DNA from: Homoserinimonas sp044769865
GTDB taxonomy: Bacteria; Actinomycetota; Actinomycetes; Actinomycetales; Microbacteriaceae
Assembly (NCBI RefSeq): GCF_044769865.1
Contig: NZ_JBIZWA010000002.1
Span: 1-64,000 of the forward strand
Direction: 5' to 3'
DNA: 64,000 nt
Shown: in pieces, positions 40,688 to 49,333 of the stretch
Position numbering within the stretch: position 1 is the stretch's first letter
Layout of the letters: each line of letters opens with the position of its first letter
Position numbers and translations under genes: made by a program
Notes under the pieces: model-generated
The model's input: only the letters and a program-made list of their open reading frames with translations
Databases searched by the model: none
Told to the model about the DNA's origin: nothing

Positions 40688-42844
40688 CTACGGGCGCGGC
40701 TTGAGGTAGAGCGCGCCGAGCGGGGGGATCGTGAGTTCCGCCGATGCCGGCTGCCCGTGCGACGGTGTCTCGTCGGCGGTGACCATGCCGAAGTTGCCGA
40801 CGCCCGAGCCACCGAACTCCGTGGCATCCGTGTTGACGAGTTCGACCCACTCGCCCGCCTGCGGCAGCCCGACGCGGTAGGGCCCCACGGGGATGCCGGA
40901 GAAGTTCACGATCGCGACAACCGGCTGCCGGTCTGCCGACCAGCGCACGAAGGCCACGACATTGTTGGTGGCGTCGTCGCCGACGAGCCACTGGAAGCCG
41001 CGCGGGTCATTGTCCCTCTGCCACAGCGAGGGCTCGGCCGCGTAGACACGGTTGAGTTCGCCGACGAGGCGGTGGAGTCCCTGGTGGGCGGGCTGGTCGA
41101 GGATCCACCAGTCGAGCCCGCGCTGCTCGCTCCACTCGGATGGCTGGCCGAACTCCTGCCCCATGAAGAGCAGCTGCTTGCCCGGATGCGCCCACATGTA
41201 GGCGAGGAATGCTCGCACGTTCGCGAGTTTCTGCCACTGGTCGCCCGGCATCTTGCCGAGGAGCGAGCCCTTGCCGTGCACGACCTCGTCATGGCTGATC
41301 GGCAGCATGAAGCTCTCACTGAAGGCGTACTGCAGGCTGAAGGTGATGTCGTGGTGGTGGTGTGAACGCCACATGGGATCGACGGCGACGTACTGCAGGG
41401 CGTCGTGCATCCAGCCCATGTTCCATTTGAGGCCGAAGCCGAGGCCGTTGCCCGCTGTGGGGCGCGTGACGCCCGGGAAGGCGGTCGACTCCTCCGCGAT
41501 CATGACGATGCCGGGGTAGCGCTTGTAGGCGGTCGCGTTGACCTCCTGCAGGAAGCTGATGGCCTCGAGATTTTCGCGGCCGCCAAACTCGTTGGGCAGC
41601 CATTCGTCGCGCGAATAGTCGAGATAGAGCATGCTCGCGACGGCGTCGACGCGGAGGCCATCGATATGGAACTCCTCGAGCCAGTAGAGCGCGTTGGCGA
41701 CGAGGAAGTTGCGCACCTGCGAGTCGCCGAAGTTGAACACGAGCGTGCCCCAGTCGGGCTGCTCGCCGCGGCGGGGGTCGCTGTGCTCGTAGAGCGGCAT
41801 GCCGTCGAAGTTCGCGAGCGCCCACTCGTCTTTGGGGAAGTGCCCCGGCACCCAATCCATGAGCACGCCGATGCCCGCTTGGTGGAGGCGGTCGATGAGG
41901 TAGCGCAGGTCGTCGGGGTGACCGAAACGGCTCGTCGGCGCGTAGTAGCCGGTGACCTGGTAGCCCCAGGAGGGGCCATAGGGGTGCTCGGCGAGTGGCA
42001 TGAACTCGACGTGTGTGAAGCCCAAGTCGGTCACGTAGTCGATGAGCGGATCGGCGATGTCGCGGTAGCCGAGCCCGGGCCGCCAGGAGCCGAGGTGGAG
42101 TTCGTAGACGCTCATGGGGGTGTTGTGCGGGTCGCGTTCCGCGCGCTGCGCGAGCCACTCGTTGTCGCCCCACTGGTAGCTGCTCCTGCCCACGACCGAC
42201 GCGGTCTTGGGTGGCACCTCGGTGTAGCGGGCCATGGGGTCGGCGCGGCCAACCCAGTCGCCATGGCGGGTCAGGATCTCGAACTTGTAGTTGCTGCCGG
42301 GTTCAAGGTCGGGGATGAAGAGTTCCCAGACCCCGTTGTCGTCGAGGCGACGCATGGCGTGACCGACGCCGTTCCACCCGTTGAAGTCGCCCATGATGCG
42401 CACGGCCCGCGCGTGCGGTGCCCACACCGCGAACGCCGTGCCCTCAACGCCTTCATGCGTCGTGAAGCGGGCTCCGAGCATCCGCCACAGTTCTTCATGT
42501 CGGCCCTCGCCGAACAGGTATACGTCCATCTCGCCGAGCGTGGGTCCGAAGCGATAGGGGTCGTGGGTAATCCACGCGGGGGCGCCCTCGTAGCGGGTCT
42601 CGAGTCGGTAGGGGAGCGCGGGGGATGGCGCGTCACCCTGCCACAACCCCTCCGCGACGTGCGCGAGTGCCAGGCGCGAGCCGTCGTCGAAGACCGCTTC
42701 GACCGCCGCGGCGAGCGGGCGAAGCGCCCGGATGACGACGCTGCCGTCGCGCTCGTGTTGCCCCAGCACGCTGTGGGGGTGCGGATGCCGCCCCTCGGCG
42801 ATCGCGAGGATGGTGCCGGTCTCGAGGGTGGTGTCGCGCGTCAT
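40688..42844 (-). CDS. glgB: 1,4-alpha-glucan branching enzyme GlgB
   Basis: 718 residues, GH13 family. Adds alpha-1,6 branches to linear alpha-1,4 glucan. Two N-terminal beta domains (about 15-210, CBM48 type), then the barrel with VELMPLAEHPYGPSWGYQ-type segment, nucleophile Asp in GLRVDAVASMLYLDYSR, acid Glu in MIAEESTAFPGVTRP and third Asp in SHDEVVHGKGSL. Length is usual (about 730). ATG overlaps the glgE stop (ATGA), giving a coupled glgE-glgB operon, as in the GlgE pathway. Confidence 0.97.
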   Translation of the reverse strand: MTRDTTLETGTILAIAEGRHPHPHSVLGQHERDGSVVIRALRPLAAAVEAVFDDGSRLALAHVAEGLWQGDAPSPALPYRLETRYEGAPAWITHDPYRFGPTLGEMDVYLFGEGRHEELWRMLGARFTTHEGVEGTAFAVWAPHARAVRIMGDFNGWNGVGHAMRRLDDNGVWELFIPDLEPGSNYKFEILTRHGDWVGRADPMARYTEVPPKTASVVGRSSYQWGDNEWLAQRAERDPHNTPMSVYELHLGSWRPGLGYRDIADPLIDYVTDLGFTHVEFMPLAEHPYGPSWGYQVTGYYAPTSRFGHPDDLRYLIDRLHQAGIGVLMDWVPGHFPKDEWALANFDGMPLYEHSDPRRGEQPDWGTLVFNFGDSQVRNFLVANALYWLEEFHIDGLRVDAVASMLYLDYSRDEWLPNEFGGRENLEAISFLQEVNATAYKRYPGIVMIAEESTAFPGVTRPTAGNGLGFGLKWNMGWMHDALQYVAVDPMWRSHHHHDITFSLQYAFSESFMLPISHDEVVHGKGSLLGKMPGDQWQKLANVRAFLAYMWAHPGKQLLFMGQEFGQPSEWSEQRGLDWWILDQPAHQGLHRLVGELNRVYAAEPSLWQRDNDPRGFQWLVGDDATNNVVAFVRWSADRQPVVAIVNFSGIPVGPYRVGLPQAGEWVELVNTDATEFGGSGVGNFGMVTADETPSHGQPASAELTIPPLGALYLKPRP

Positions 42845-44880
42845 GCCGTGGCGTTCCCTTCGCTGGTGCTCCGGTAGTCGATGCGCAGGATGTGCACGGG
42901 CTCCGTGAACGGGTCGAGGCGCACAAAGTTGTCGCTTGACCAGGTGAAACGCTGCTTCGTGATGAGGTCGGTCACCTCGTATTCGTCGCCGTGCTGTAGG
43001 CCCAGGCGGGTGAGGTCGAGGTGCACCATGGTCTCCCTCACCGTGTGTGGGTCGACGTTGGCGACGATGATGAGCCCGTTGGACTGGCCAGAGCGGATGT
43101 ACCGCCCGTCGAGGTATTTGCTGTAGACGAGGACCGAGTCGTCATCGCTCCAGTGCACGTCGAGATTGCGCAGTTGTCGAAGCGCGGGGTGTTCCGAGCG
43201 GATGCGATTGAGCTGGCGAAGGTAGGGCGCGAGCGAGCGACCTTCGGCCTCGGCGGCCTCCCAGTCGCGCGCCTTGTACTCGTATTTCTCGTTGTCGATG
43301 TTCTCCTCGGAGCCGGGGCGCGCGACATCCTCGAACAGCTCGTATCCCGAGTACACGCCCCAGGTCGGCGAGGAGGTCGCCGCGATTGCCGCGCGTACCT
43401 TGTAGGCGGCTGGCCCGCCGAACTGCAGGTATTCGGTGAGGATGTCGGGGGTATTGACGAAGAAATTGGGCCGCAGGTAGTCGGCGGTCTCCTGCGTGAG
43501 CTCGGTGAGGTACTCCTCAAGCTCTTCTTTGGTGTTGCGCCAGGTGAAGTACGTGTACGACTGCTGGAAGCCGATCTGGGCGAGCGAGCGGAGCATCGCC
43601 GGGCGCGTGAAGGCCTCGGCGAGGAACACGACATCCGGGTGCTTCGAGTTCACCTCGTGCAGCAGCCACTCCCAGAACCACAGCGGCTTCGTGTGCGGAT
43701 TGTCGACGCGGAAGATCTGCACGCCCTGCGCGATCCAGTGCTCGACGATGCGCAGCACCTCGCGGCTGAGGCCCTCGGGGTCGTTGTCGAAGTTGAGCGG
43801 GTAGATGTCCTGGTACTTCTTGGGCGGGTTCTCGGCGTAGGCGATCGAGCCGTCGACCCGAGTCGTGAACCATTCCGGGTGCTCGGACACCCATGGGTGG
43901 TCGGGGGAGCACTGCAGGGCGAGGTCGAGGGCGACCTCCAGCCCGGCCTTCTTCGCGGTCGAGACGAAGGCCTTGAAATCGGAGAGGGTGCCGAGGTCGG
44001 GGTGGACGGCGTCGTGGCCACCCTCCTTCGCACCGATCGCCCACGGGGAACCGGGGTCGTTCGGGCCTGCATTCAGTGTGTTGTTGGGTCCTTTGCGGAA
44101 GGCGGTGCCGATGGGGTGGATCGGCGGCAGGTAGACGACGTCGAAGCCCATCGCCGCGACAGCGGGGAGGCGGCGGGCCGCCGTGCGGAAGGTGCCGCTC
44201 TTGAAGGTGCCGTCCTTCTTCTGCTTGGCCCCCTCCGAGCGCGGGAAGAACTCGTACCAACTGCCGACCGCCGCACGCGTGCGCTCGACGCGGAGGTCGA
44301 GGGGCAGGCTGAGCGTCGTGCGGCTCGTGATGGGCGCGCGCTCGATCTCGGCAGCGAGCCTGGAGTCGGATGCCGCGGCCAGGCGTTCCACCGGCGAGAG
44401 CTTCGTGTTGGCGAGCACCGTCGCCGCGTCCCTGAGCGCGGGGTTGGCGCTCGCCGCGGCCGACAGCAGCGCGGCACCCTCCGCCATCATGAGCTCGGCG
44501 TCGATGCCGGCAGGCACCTTGATCTCTGCGTTGTGCAGCCAGGTGGCCCACTCATCGACAGCAGCCTGCACGCTCCAGGTCCACACCCCGGTCGTCGAGA
44601 CCTGCACCTCGGCACGCCAGCGGTCGGTGCCGGGAGCGACCGGGCGCATCCGGTGCCTCTCCTGCGTGCCGTCTGGGTCGCTGAGGAGGAGGTCGACGCG
44701 GAGGATGTCGTGGCCCTCCATGAAGACGGTCGCCTCGAAGGGCACGACCTCGCCCACGAATGACTTGGCCGGCCAGTGGTTCTCAGGCTGCTGCGGACTG
44801 CGGTCACGGATGGCGATGCGGCCAGTCTTCGGTGTGTAGTCGGCCGTCGCGCGCTGGGGGGTCGGTTTCGGTGTAGCCAC
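42841..44880 (-). CDS. glgE: Alpha-1,4-glucan:maltose-1-phosphate maltosyltransferase GlgE
   Basis: 679 residues from GTG. Extends alpha-glucan by transferring maltose from maltose-1-phosphate. Visible features are the N-terminal beta domain with FEATVFMEGHDILRVDLLLS, VVYLPPIHPIGTAFRKGPNNT, the nucleophile Asp in FRVDNPHTKPLWFW, acid Glu in VVFLAEAFTRPAML and the third Asp in WSDDDSVL-type C-terminal strand. The GTG is preferred because TACGGT ends 7 bases upstream and the next codons fit the family start (ATPKPTPQRATADYTP). TreS and Pep2, which make the substrate, are not in the window. Confidence 0.96.
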   Translation of the reverse strand: MATPKPTPQRATADYTPKTGRIAIRDRSPQQPENHWPAKSFVGEVVPFEATVFMEGHDILRVDLLLSDPDGTQERHRMRPVAPGTDRWRAEVQVSTTGVWTWSVQAAVDEWATWLHNAEIKVPAGIDAELMMAEGAALLSAAASANPALRDAATVLANTKLSPVERLAAASDSRLAAEIERAPITSRTTLSLPLDLRVERTRAAVGSWYEFFPRSEGAKQKKDGTFKSGTFRTAARRLPAVAAMGFDVVYLPPIHPIGTAFRKGPNNTLNAGPNDPGSPWAIGAKEGGHDAVHPDLGTLSDFKAFVSTAKKAGLEVALDLALQCSPDHPWVSEHPEWFTTRVDGSIAYAENPPKKYQDIYPLNFDNDPEGLSREVLRIVEHWIAQGVQIFRVDNPHTKPLWFWEWLLHEVNSKHPDVVFLAEAFTRPAMLRSLAQIGFQQSYTYFTWRNTKEELEEYLTELTQETADYLRPNFFVNTPDILTEYLQFGGPAAYKVRAAIAATSSPTWGVYSGYELFEDVARPGSEENIDNEKYEYKARDWEAAEAEGRSLAPYLRQLNRIRSEHPALRQLRNLDVHWSDDDSVLVYSKYLDGRYIRSGQSNGLIIVANVDPHTVRETMVHLDLTRLGLQHGDEYEVTDLITKQRFTWSSDNFVRLDPFTEPVHILRIDYRSTSEGNATA

Positions 44881-44887
44881 GATCTTG

Positions 44888-44893
44888 ACCGTA
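44888..44893 (-). promoter_or_regulatory. -10 TACGGT for glgE-glgB
   Basis: On minus, TACGGT ends 7 bases upstream of the GTG at 44880. Confidence 0.45.
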
Positions 44894-45045
44894 CTCGCTC
44901 CCTTCACGCGCAGGGAGGGACGAGCAGCATCCACAGGGCTTTAGGGGGGACATTTCGCCGAATTCGGGGGACGAGATGGGTCCATATTTAGGGGGACCCC
45001 CACGATTGGGGACAGAGATTCGGTGCGACAGGACAGACACGTTCG

Positions 45046-45051
45046 TACAGT
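45046..45051 (+). promoter_or_regulatory. Possible -10 TACAGT of the SipW operon
   Basis: TANNNT hexamer; it would give a leader of about 220 bases. No -35 is clear, so confidence is low. Confidence 0.25.
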
Positions 45052-45280
45052 CATGTGCGGGGGGAACACCCAAAGCGAAATATCGGACGGTAGATCGCTC
45101 ATCCCAAGCCTTACCAGCACCACGACCCGAGCGGCTTAGACCCCCGCGAGGGAACCCACACAAGACAACCCGAAACGTCTTGCACGGACGCCACACGCCC
45201 TACCCGGGGCAGCGTCAGCGTGCGCGCCTCGGGGTCACCCAACCCGGCATCCTTCGCGATGTCCAGCGAAAGGAAACATC

Positions 45281-45856
45281 ATGAACAAGCTTCTCAAGGG
45301 CTCCATCGCCGGCGCAGCTGGCATCGCACTGCTCCTCGGTGGGGCGGGCACGCTCGCTTCGTGGAACTCGTCCGTGTCGGCGGCCAACACTGGAAGCTCG
45401 GCGACCATCACGGCGGGCACGCTGAACGTGCAGGCCAAGGCTGGCAGCAACGGCACCTGGACCGTCAAGCACGGCACTGGGGCTCCGCAGACGGTCGCGA
45501 ACATCGCCACCTTCCGTGCTGTTCCCGGCGACCAGCTGACCTTCTCGCGTGACTTCACGGTCACCGCGACGGGCGACAACCTGGAGGCCGAGCTCGCGCT
45601 GTCCGGCTCGGCGATCTCCGTGCCCAGCTCGCCCACGACCGCAGACACCTCCCTCGCCAACCTTCTCGGCAGCAGCGCCACGTTCGCCGTCAACGGCACG
45701 TCCGGCTCGACGCTGGCCGTCAACGCCGGAACCACCGACGTCACCGTGTCGGCCACCATCACGTTCCCGAACGGTGCCGCTGGCGCCGAGAACGGAGCCA
45801 TGGCAGGTCGCGTGGACCTCAGCGGCTTCGCCGTCACGGTCTCGCAGACCAACTGA
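45281..45856 (+). CDS. SipW-type (alternate signal peptide) exported protein
   Basis: 191 residues. Signal region MNKLLKGSIAGAAGIALLLGGAGTLASWNSS: hydrophobic stretch followed by GG-x-GT-x-A-x-W, the pattern of SipW-processed TasA/camelysin proteins and of the actinobacterial alternate-signal family. The mature part is Thr/Ser/Ala-rich beta protein (FRAVPGDQLTFSRDFTVTATGDNLEA), without cysteine. Probably a secreted structural or fibre subunit. First gene of five; the GCCGGGC hairpin downstream may give it higher expression than the rest. Confidence 0.87.
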   Translation: MNKLLKGSIAGAAGIALLLGGAGTLASWNSSVSAANTGSSATITAGTLNVQAKAGSNGTWTVKHGTGAPQTVANIATFRAVPGDQLTFSRDFTVTATGDNLEAELALSGSAISVPSSPTTADTSLANLLGSSATFAVNGTSGSTLAVNAGTTDVTVSATITFPNGAAGAENGAMAGRVDLSGFAVTVSQTN

Positions 45857-45862
45857 CGCCCA

Positions 45863-45893
45863 GCCGGGCACGCTGCGTCGCGGCGTGCCCGGC
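45863..45893 (+). terminator. Hairpin between first and second SipW-type genes
   Basis: Arms GCCGGGCACGC (45863-45873) and GCGTGCCCGGC (45883-45893) pair perfectly over 11 bp with a 9-base loop. No U tract follows, so it is more likely a partial terminator or RNA stabiliser. Confidence 0.45.
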
Positions 45894-45952
45894 ACTTCGG
45901 CATGCCCAGGCAACAGAACGACAGAAGTCAGGAACCAGAGGAGGTGATGATC

Positions 45953-46486
45953 ATGACGGAAGCAGTGCACCCCGCGCCCGCCGGCACCGGTCGTCCCTCA
46001 AGCATCCTCAGCAGACTTGTGAGTCTCACGCTCAGCGTGGGCGCGGCAGTCGTCATCGCTGCCCTTGGTACCGGCGGCACCTATGCCTACCTCAACGCCT
46101 CGACGAGTTCAGGAGCGGGCGTGATGGTCACGGCCGGCAGTGCGAGCCTCGCCGCGACGGAGCCCGCAGCAATGACTACCTTCTCCCCGGGGGTCGTGCA
46201 GCGCTCGCCATTCACGGTGAGCAACACGGGCGACGTGCCACTCAGCGTCTCAGTCTCGTCGGTCGCCAGCTCAAATCCGGCCGCCGCGCTTTCGGGCGGA
46301 GTCGCTACGGGCGATTGCAGCGGGCTTCCAGCCGCTGGGGCACCGCTCGGGACCGCTCTCGCGACGCTGCAACCCAGCCAGTCGGCAGTACTGTGCTTCG
46401 TCGTCCAGATGCCCGCATCCGCGGACCTCGCGGCCGCAGGACAGAGCACGCAGTTCAAGATCACACTGAGCGGAGTCCAGCAGTGA
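45953..46486 (+). CDS. SipW-type exported protein 2
   Basis: 177 residues from ATG 45953, placed 8 bases after GGAGG; ATG 45947 abuts the Shine-Dalgarno and is less likely. A hydrophobic segment (LVSLTLSVGAAVVIAALGTGGTYAYLNAS) ends in GTGGTYAYL, again the SipW-type cleavage pattern. The mature part (FSPGVVQRSPFTVSNTGDVPLSVSVSS) is a beta-sandwich-like domain of about 130 residues with two cysteines. Its stop overlaps the GTG of the next gene. Confidence 0.85.
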   Translation: MTEAVHPAPAGTGRPSSILSRLVSLTLSVGAAVVIAALGTGGTYAYLNASTSSGAGVMVTAGSASLAATEPAAMTTFSPGVVQRSPFTVSNTGDVPLSVSVSSVASSNPAAALSGGVATGDCSGLPAAGAPLGTALATLQPSQSAVLCFVVQMPASADLAAAGQSTQFKITLSGVQQ

Positions 46487-47424
46487 ACGACGCCAGCAGA
46501 CGCACGGCGCGGCTGATCCGTCCCCGCACGACCATCGCCATCGCCCTTGCCCTCATCCTGGCGATGGGGTCCACCGTGAGCTTCGCGGCTTGGAGCGCCT
46601 CCACGACCGCGTCCTCCGTGGCGGCGAACGGCACTATCGCGCTCGCCAGTTCTGGCATTTCGAGCCTCGGCCACACCTACACGAACGTCGACACCTCGAA
46701 GATCGTGCCCGTCACGCTCAGCAACTCGGGGTCGGTCGCCCTGCCTCTGACGTCTGTTGCCATCGCGACGACCGGCGCGCTGCCCGCAGGCAACGTCACT
46801 CTCACGGTGTGGGCCAGCTCAGGCAACACGTGCCCCACCTCCATCCCGGCGGCGCCGACGGTCAAAGCGTCGGCAGCGTTGTCGGCTCCCGCTCTCTCCC
46901 TCCCGGCGGGGTTTGTTTCCGTTCCCGCCTCCGGCTCCGTCGTGCTCTGCGTTGCAACGACGTTGACCGGCACGCTGGGGGAGGCGGCTGGCCTTTCCCT
47001 GACACCCACCCTGACCTTCTCCGGACGGGTAGGCGACAACTGGAGCGCGACGGATGCGAGTACGACGCGATCGTTCACGCAGAACGTTGCGGGCCTTGCG
47101 GCGCCGAGGATCGTGGATTGCATCAGTGGAACGCGCTGGACGATCTTCTACACCTACGACACGGCCCGCATCGTGTGGACGGCCGTGCCCGGCGCAACGT
47201 CCTACCGGCTCTACCGCAACGGTGTCGCCATCGGTTCGGCAATCACGGGGACTGAGTTCACCGCGAACGGCAGTACCGCGGTGATCACCCAGGGTGGAAC
47301 GATCACGGTGCGCGCTTTCGCGGGCTCGGTCCAATCCGAAGCGTCGAACCCCCTCACGGTGACGACTTACGACCCCGTCGGCTTCATCTCAGGCAACGAC
47401 GTGCGATGCGGAGCGATCGGATGA
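46483..47424 (+). CDS. SipW-type exported protein 3 with fibronectin-III-like end
   Basis: 313 residues from GTG (GTGA overlap). Signal region TTIAIALALILAMGSTVSFAAWSAST ends in the S-x-A-x-W pattern. Two Ser/Thr-rich beta domains follow; the last 90 residues (RIVWTAVPGATSYRLYRNGVAIGSA) match a fibronectin type III repeat, an adhesion module. Four or more cysteines may form disulfides outside the cell. Its stop overlaps the next ATG (ATGA). Confidence 0.82.
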   Translation: MNDASRRTARLIRPRTTIAIALALILAMGSTVSFAAWSASTTASSVAANGTIALASSGISSLGHTYTNVDTSKIVPVTLSNSGSVALPLTSVAIATTGALPAGNVTLTVWASSGNTCPTSIPAAPTVKASAALSAPALSLPAGFVSVPASGSVVLCVATTLTGTLGEAAGLSLTPTLTFSGRVGDNWSATDASTTRSFTQNVAGLAAPRIVDCISGTRWTIFYTYDTARIVWTAVPGATSYRLYRNGVAIGSAITGTEFTANGSTAVITQGGTITVRAFAGSVQSEASNPLTVTTYDPVGFISGNDVRCGAIG

Positions 47425-48266
47425 CGCGGCGGAAACCAATCGGAGTTCTGGCCCTGGGTGCAATAACGGTCGCCGCAATGCTGGCGGGTGGCGCGCTGCC
47501 CGCGCATGCAGCATCCGGAAACCTCGAGGTGAGCGCGGACGGTACGAGCTACTCCAAGAACTTCACGGGCGTGCTCTTCGATGCGCTCGGTGCCGTGGTT
47601 CCGGGCGACGAGCAGCTTGAGTCATTCTGGCTCCGCAACAGCGGGGACGAGGCCGGCTACCTGCGCGTCACCCTCGAGGGCGTCACCTTCGACGACCTCG
47701 ACTTCGCGAATGCGCTTACGCTCCAGGCAACCGTCGGCGGAAGCCAGGGACCGCGCTCTGCCGTAAGCCTCGCGCAACCCTGCTGGGTGCTGAACGAGGG
47801 GACCGTGCTGCAGCCGGGCCAGGCGATCCGGGTCGACACGCTGCTCCACTTCGGCAACCTTGACGGCATGCTCGGGCAGGGGGCCACCGCGACGGCGGCG
47901 CTCGCCGCAGCGCTGAGTGACACGAGGCCGGGCAGCCTGGCCCCCACGAGCTGCGGTGGCAGCGATGTGTCGATCGGGGTCGTGGGTGCGCCGGGCCGGA
48001 GCCCGGCCGCGTCGGGCCAGTCCATCGGGCTGCCCTCAACCACCCTCCCTGCGACGGATGGTCCGCAAGCCTCTGGTGATCTGCCGGTGCTCAACCTGCC
48101 TGGGGGGATCGTCATCGACCCCAACACCTGGCAGTTGTTCGAGGAGTACCTGGTGTTGATCCTGGTGGGGGCGATGGCCGCGGGCGGATTCGTGTTCCTG
48201 CTCGGGAAGCGCCGTAGGACGGACGAGGATCCTGGGGCCCCGGTCGAGGCTGGGGGTGCCCCGTGA
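47421..48266 (+). CDS. Cell-surface protein with C-terminal membrane anchor
   Basis: 281 residues. Classical signal peptide (VLALGAITVAAMLAGGALPAHAASG, Ala-x-Ala site), so it is a substrate of ordinary LepB, unlike its neighbours. Extracellular beta domain (about 36-190), Pro/Ser linker, one membrane helix (about 243-263: YLVLILVGAMAAGGFVFLLG) and basic tail KRRRTDED. No true LPXTG motif precedes the helix. It may anchor or cap the fibre formed by the upstream proteins. Stop overlaps the peptidase GTG. Confidence 0.8.
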   Translation: MTRRKPIGVLALGAITVAAMLAGGALPAHAASGNLEVSADGTSYSKNFTGVLFDALGAVVPGDEQLESFWLRNSGDEAGYLRVTLEGVTFDDLDFANALTLQATVGGSQGPRSAVSLAQPCWVLNEGTVLQPGQAIRVDTLLHFGNLDGMLGQGATATAALAAALSDTRPGSLAPTSCGGSDVSIGVVGAPGRSPAASGQSIGLPSTTLPATDGPQASGDLPVLNLPGGIVIDPNTWQLFEEYLVLILVGAMAAGGFVFLLGKRRRTDEDPGAPVEAGGAP

Positions 48267-48910
48267 CTGGCAAGCGAGCGCAGACCGACGGGGCCAAGCC
48301 TCGCGGGATCCTCTATTACCTCGGGGTCGGTGCGAGCGCGGGCCTCCTCGCGTTCGTCGTCCTTCTCGGTCTCCTTGTCATCGTGGTCCCTATAGCGGTG
48401 GGAGCAACCCCCCTCACAGTGCTGACCAGTTCCATGGAGCCAAAGCTGCCACCGGGAACGCTGGTCATCGTGCGCCCAGTTGACCCCATGCAGGTCAAGG
48501 TGGGCGACGTGATCACCTACCAGATCGAATCCGGCAAGGAGGGGGTCGTCACCCACCGAGTGACGGGCATCACGAATTCGTCGGATGGCACTCGCTCGTT
48601 CACGACGAAGGGCGACAACAATGACGTCGAGGACGCGGCGCCGGTGCTCTCCGTGCAGGTGCAGGGCGAGCTCTGGTATTCAGTGCCGTGGATCGGCTAT
48701 GTCAACAACCTCGTCAATGGTGCCAATCGCGGATGGATCGTCCCCACGATCGCGATCGGCCTGTTCCTCTATGCCGGCTACATGATCGCTAGCGGCATCG
48801 CGGTGGCGGTGAAGAAGAAGAGGCGCTCCGCCCCGGCGGTCGCGGAGGGCGAGACCCGGTCAGCGGGCGATGTCGAACACGAGCGCGTCGGTGACGCGCA
48901 CAAGGTCTGA
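48263..48910 (+). CDS. SipW-like (archaeal/eukaryotic-type) signal peptidase I
   Basis: 215 residues from GTG. N-terminal membrane helix (about 24-46), catalytic Ser57 in VLTSSMEPKLPPG, and His98 in GVVTHRVTGI where bacterial LepB has Lys, plus KGDNNDVEDAAP (Box E). Second membrane helix near 160-185 with basic tail KKKRR. Ser/His type enzymes (SipW) process TasA-type precursors, so it should mature the three SipW-type proteins upstream. The last 51 bases overlap ybaK on the opposite strand. Confidence 0.92.
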   Translation: MTGKRAQTDGAKPRGILYYLGVGASAGLLAFVVLLGLLVIVVPIAVGATPLTVLTSSMEPKLPPGTLVIVRPVDPMQVKVGDVITYQIESGKEGVVTHRVTGITNSSDGTRSFTTKGDNNDVEDAAPVLSVQVQGELWYSVPWIGYVNNLVNGANRGWIVPTIAIGLFLYAGYMIASGIAVAVKKKRRSAPAVAEGETRSAGDVEHERVGDAHKV

Positions 48911-49333
48911 CGGCGCGAGCTCCAGGTCGAGCCCGCGGCGTCCACCGCTCACAAAGACGGTGTCCCACAGCTCGGCCGTCTCGTCGACCACGGTGTCGTG
49001 GCGCATCTTCTGCCCGATCGGGCTGATGCCGCCCACGACGTAGCCGGTGCGGCGCTGGGCGACGGCGGGGTCGGCCATGACCGCCCTCTTGCCGCCGACC
49101 GCCGCAGCGAGCGCTTTAAGGTCGAGCTTGCCCGAGACGGGCACGATGCCCACGATGAGGCGACCATCGACATCCGCGAGCAGGGTCTTGAAGACGCGGT
49201 CGGGGTCGACGCCGATCGCCTCCGCTGCCTCAAGCCCGAAGTTCGTGTTGCTGGGGTCGTGCTCGTAGCTGTGCACCGAGTAGCGGATGCCCGCAGCATC
49301 CAATGCCACGGTCGCAGGGGTGCCGACCGCCAT
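48860..49333 (-). CDS. ybaK: YbaK/EbsC-family Cys-tRNA(Pro) deacylase-like protein
   Basis: 157 residues. Removes Cys mischarged onto tRNA(Pro). Motifs: YEHDPSNTNFGLEAAEAIGVDPDRVFKTLL, the lysine of VFKTL, VPVSGKLDLKALAAAVGGKRAVMAD, and GISPIGQ with the G-x-x-P-x-G loop. The ATG shares its A with the glgX stop, so translation is coupled. Its 3' end runs 51 bases into the SipW peptidase gene, tail to tail. Confidence 0.9.
   Translation of the reverse strand: MAVGTPATVALDAAGIRYSVHSYEHDPSNTNFGLEAAEAIGVDPDRVFKTLLADVDGRLIVGIVPVSGKLDLKALAAAVGGKRAVMADPAVAQRRTGYVVGGISPIGQKMRHDTVVDETAELWDTVFVSGGRRGLDLELAPSDLVRVTDALVFDIAR

Larger units (their letters stand above)
44881..45280. other. 400-base divergent intergenic region, glgE / SipW operon
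   Basis: Longest non-coding stretch in the window. Holds the glgE -10, four GGGG(G)AC motifs (44944, 44966, 44991, 45008), a G5-A-C5 palindrome at 44991-45001, a possible plus-strand -10 TACAGT at 45046-45051, a small helix CAAGAC/GTCTTG (45161-45182) in the leader, and the Shine-Dalgarno AAAGGAAA before 45281. Its composition is visibly less GC-rich in places. No ORF is convincing. Confidence 0.6.

Noticed and set aside
44944..45064. Canonical G-quadruplex before the SipW operon
   Set aside because: The G runs are separated by 12-20 or more bases, too long for standard quadruplex loops. Kept only as a motif cluster.
48040..48266. LPXTG-type sortase signal in the surface protein at 47421-48266
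   Set aside because: LPSTT and LPATD occur in the linker, but neither is the motif, and more than 40 residues lie between them and the membrane helix.
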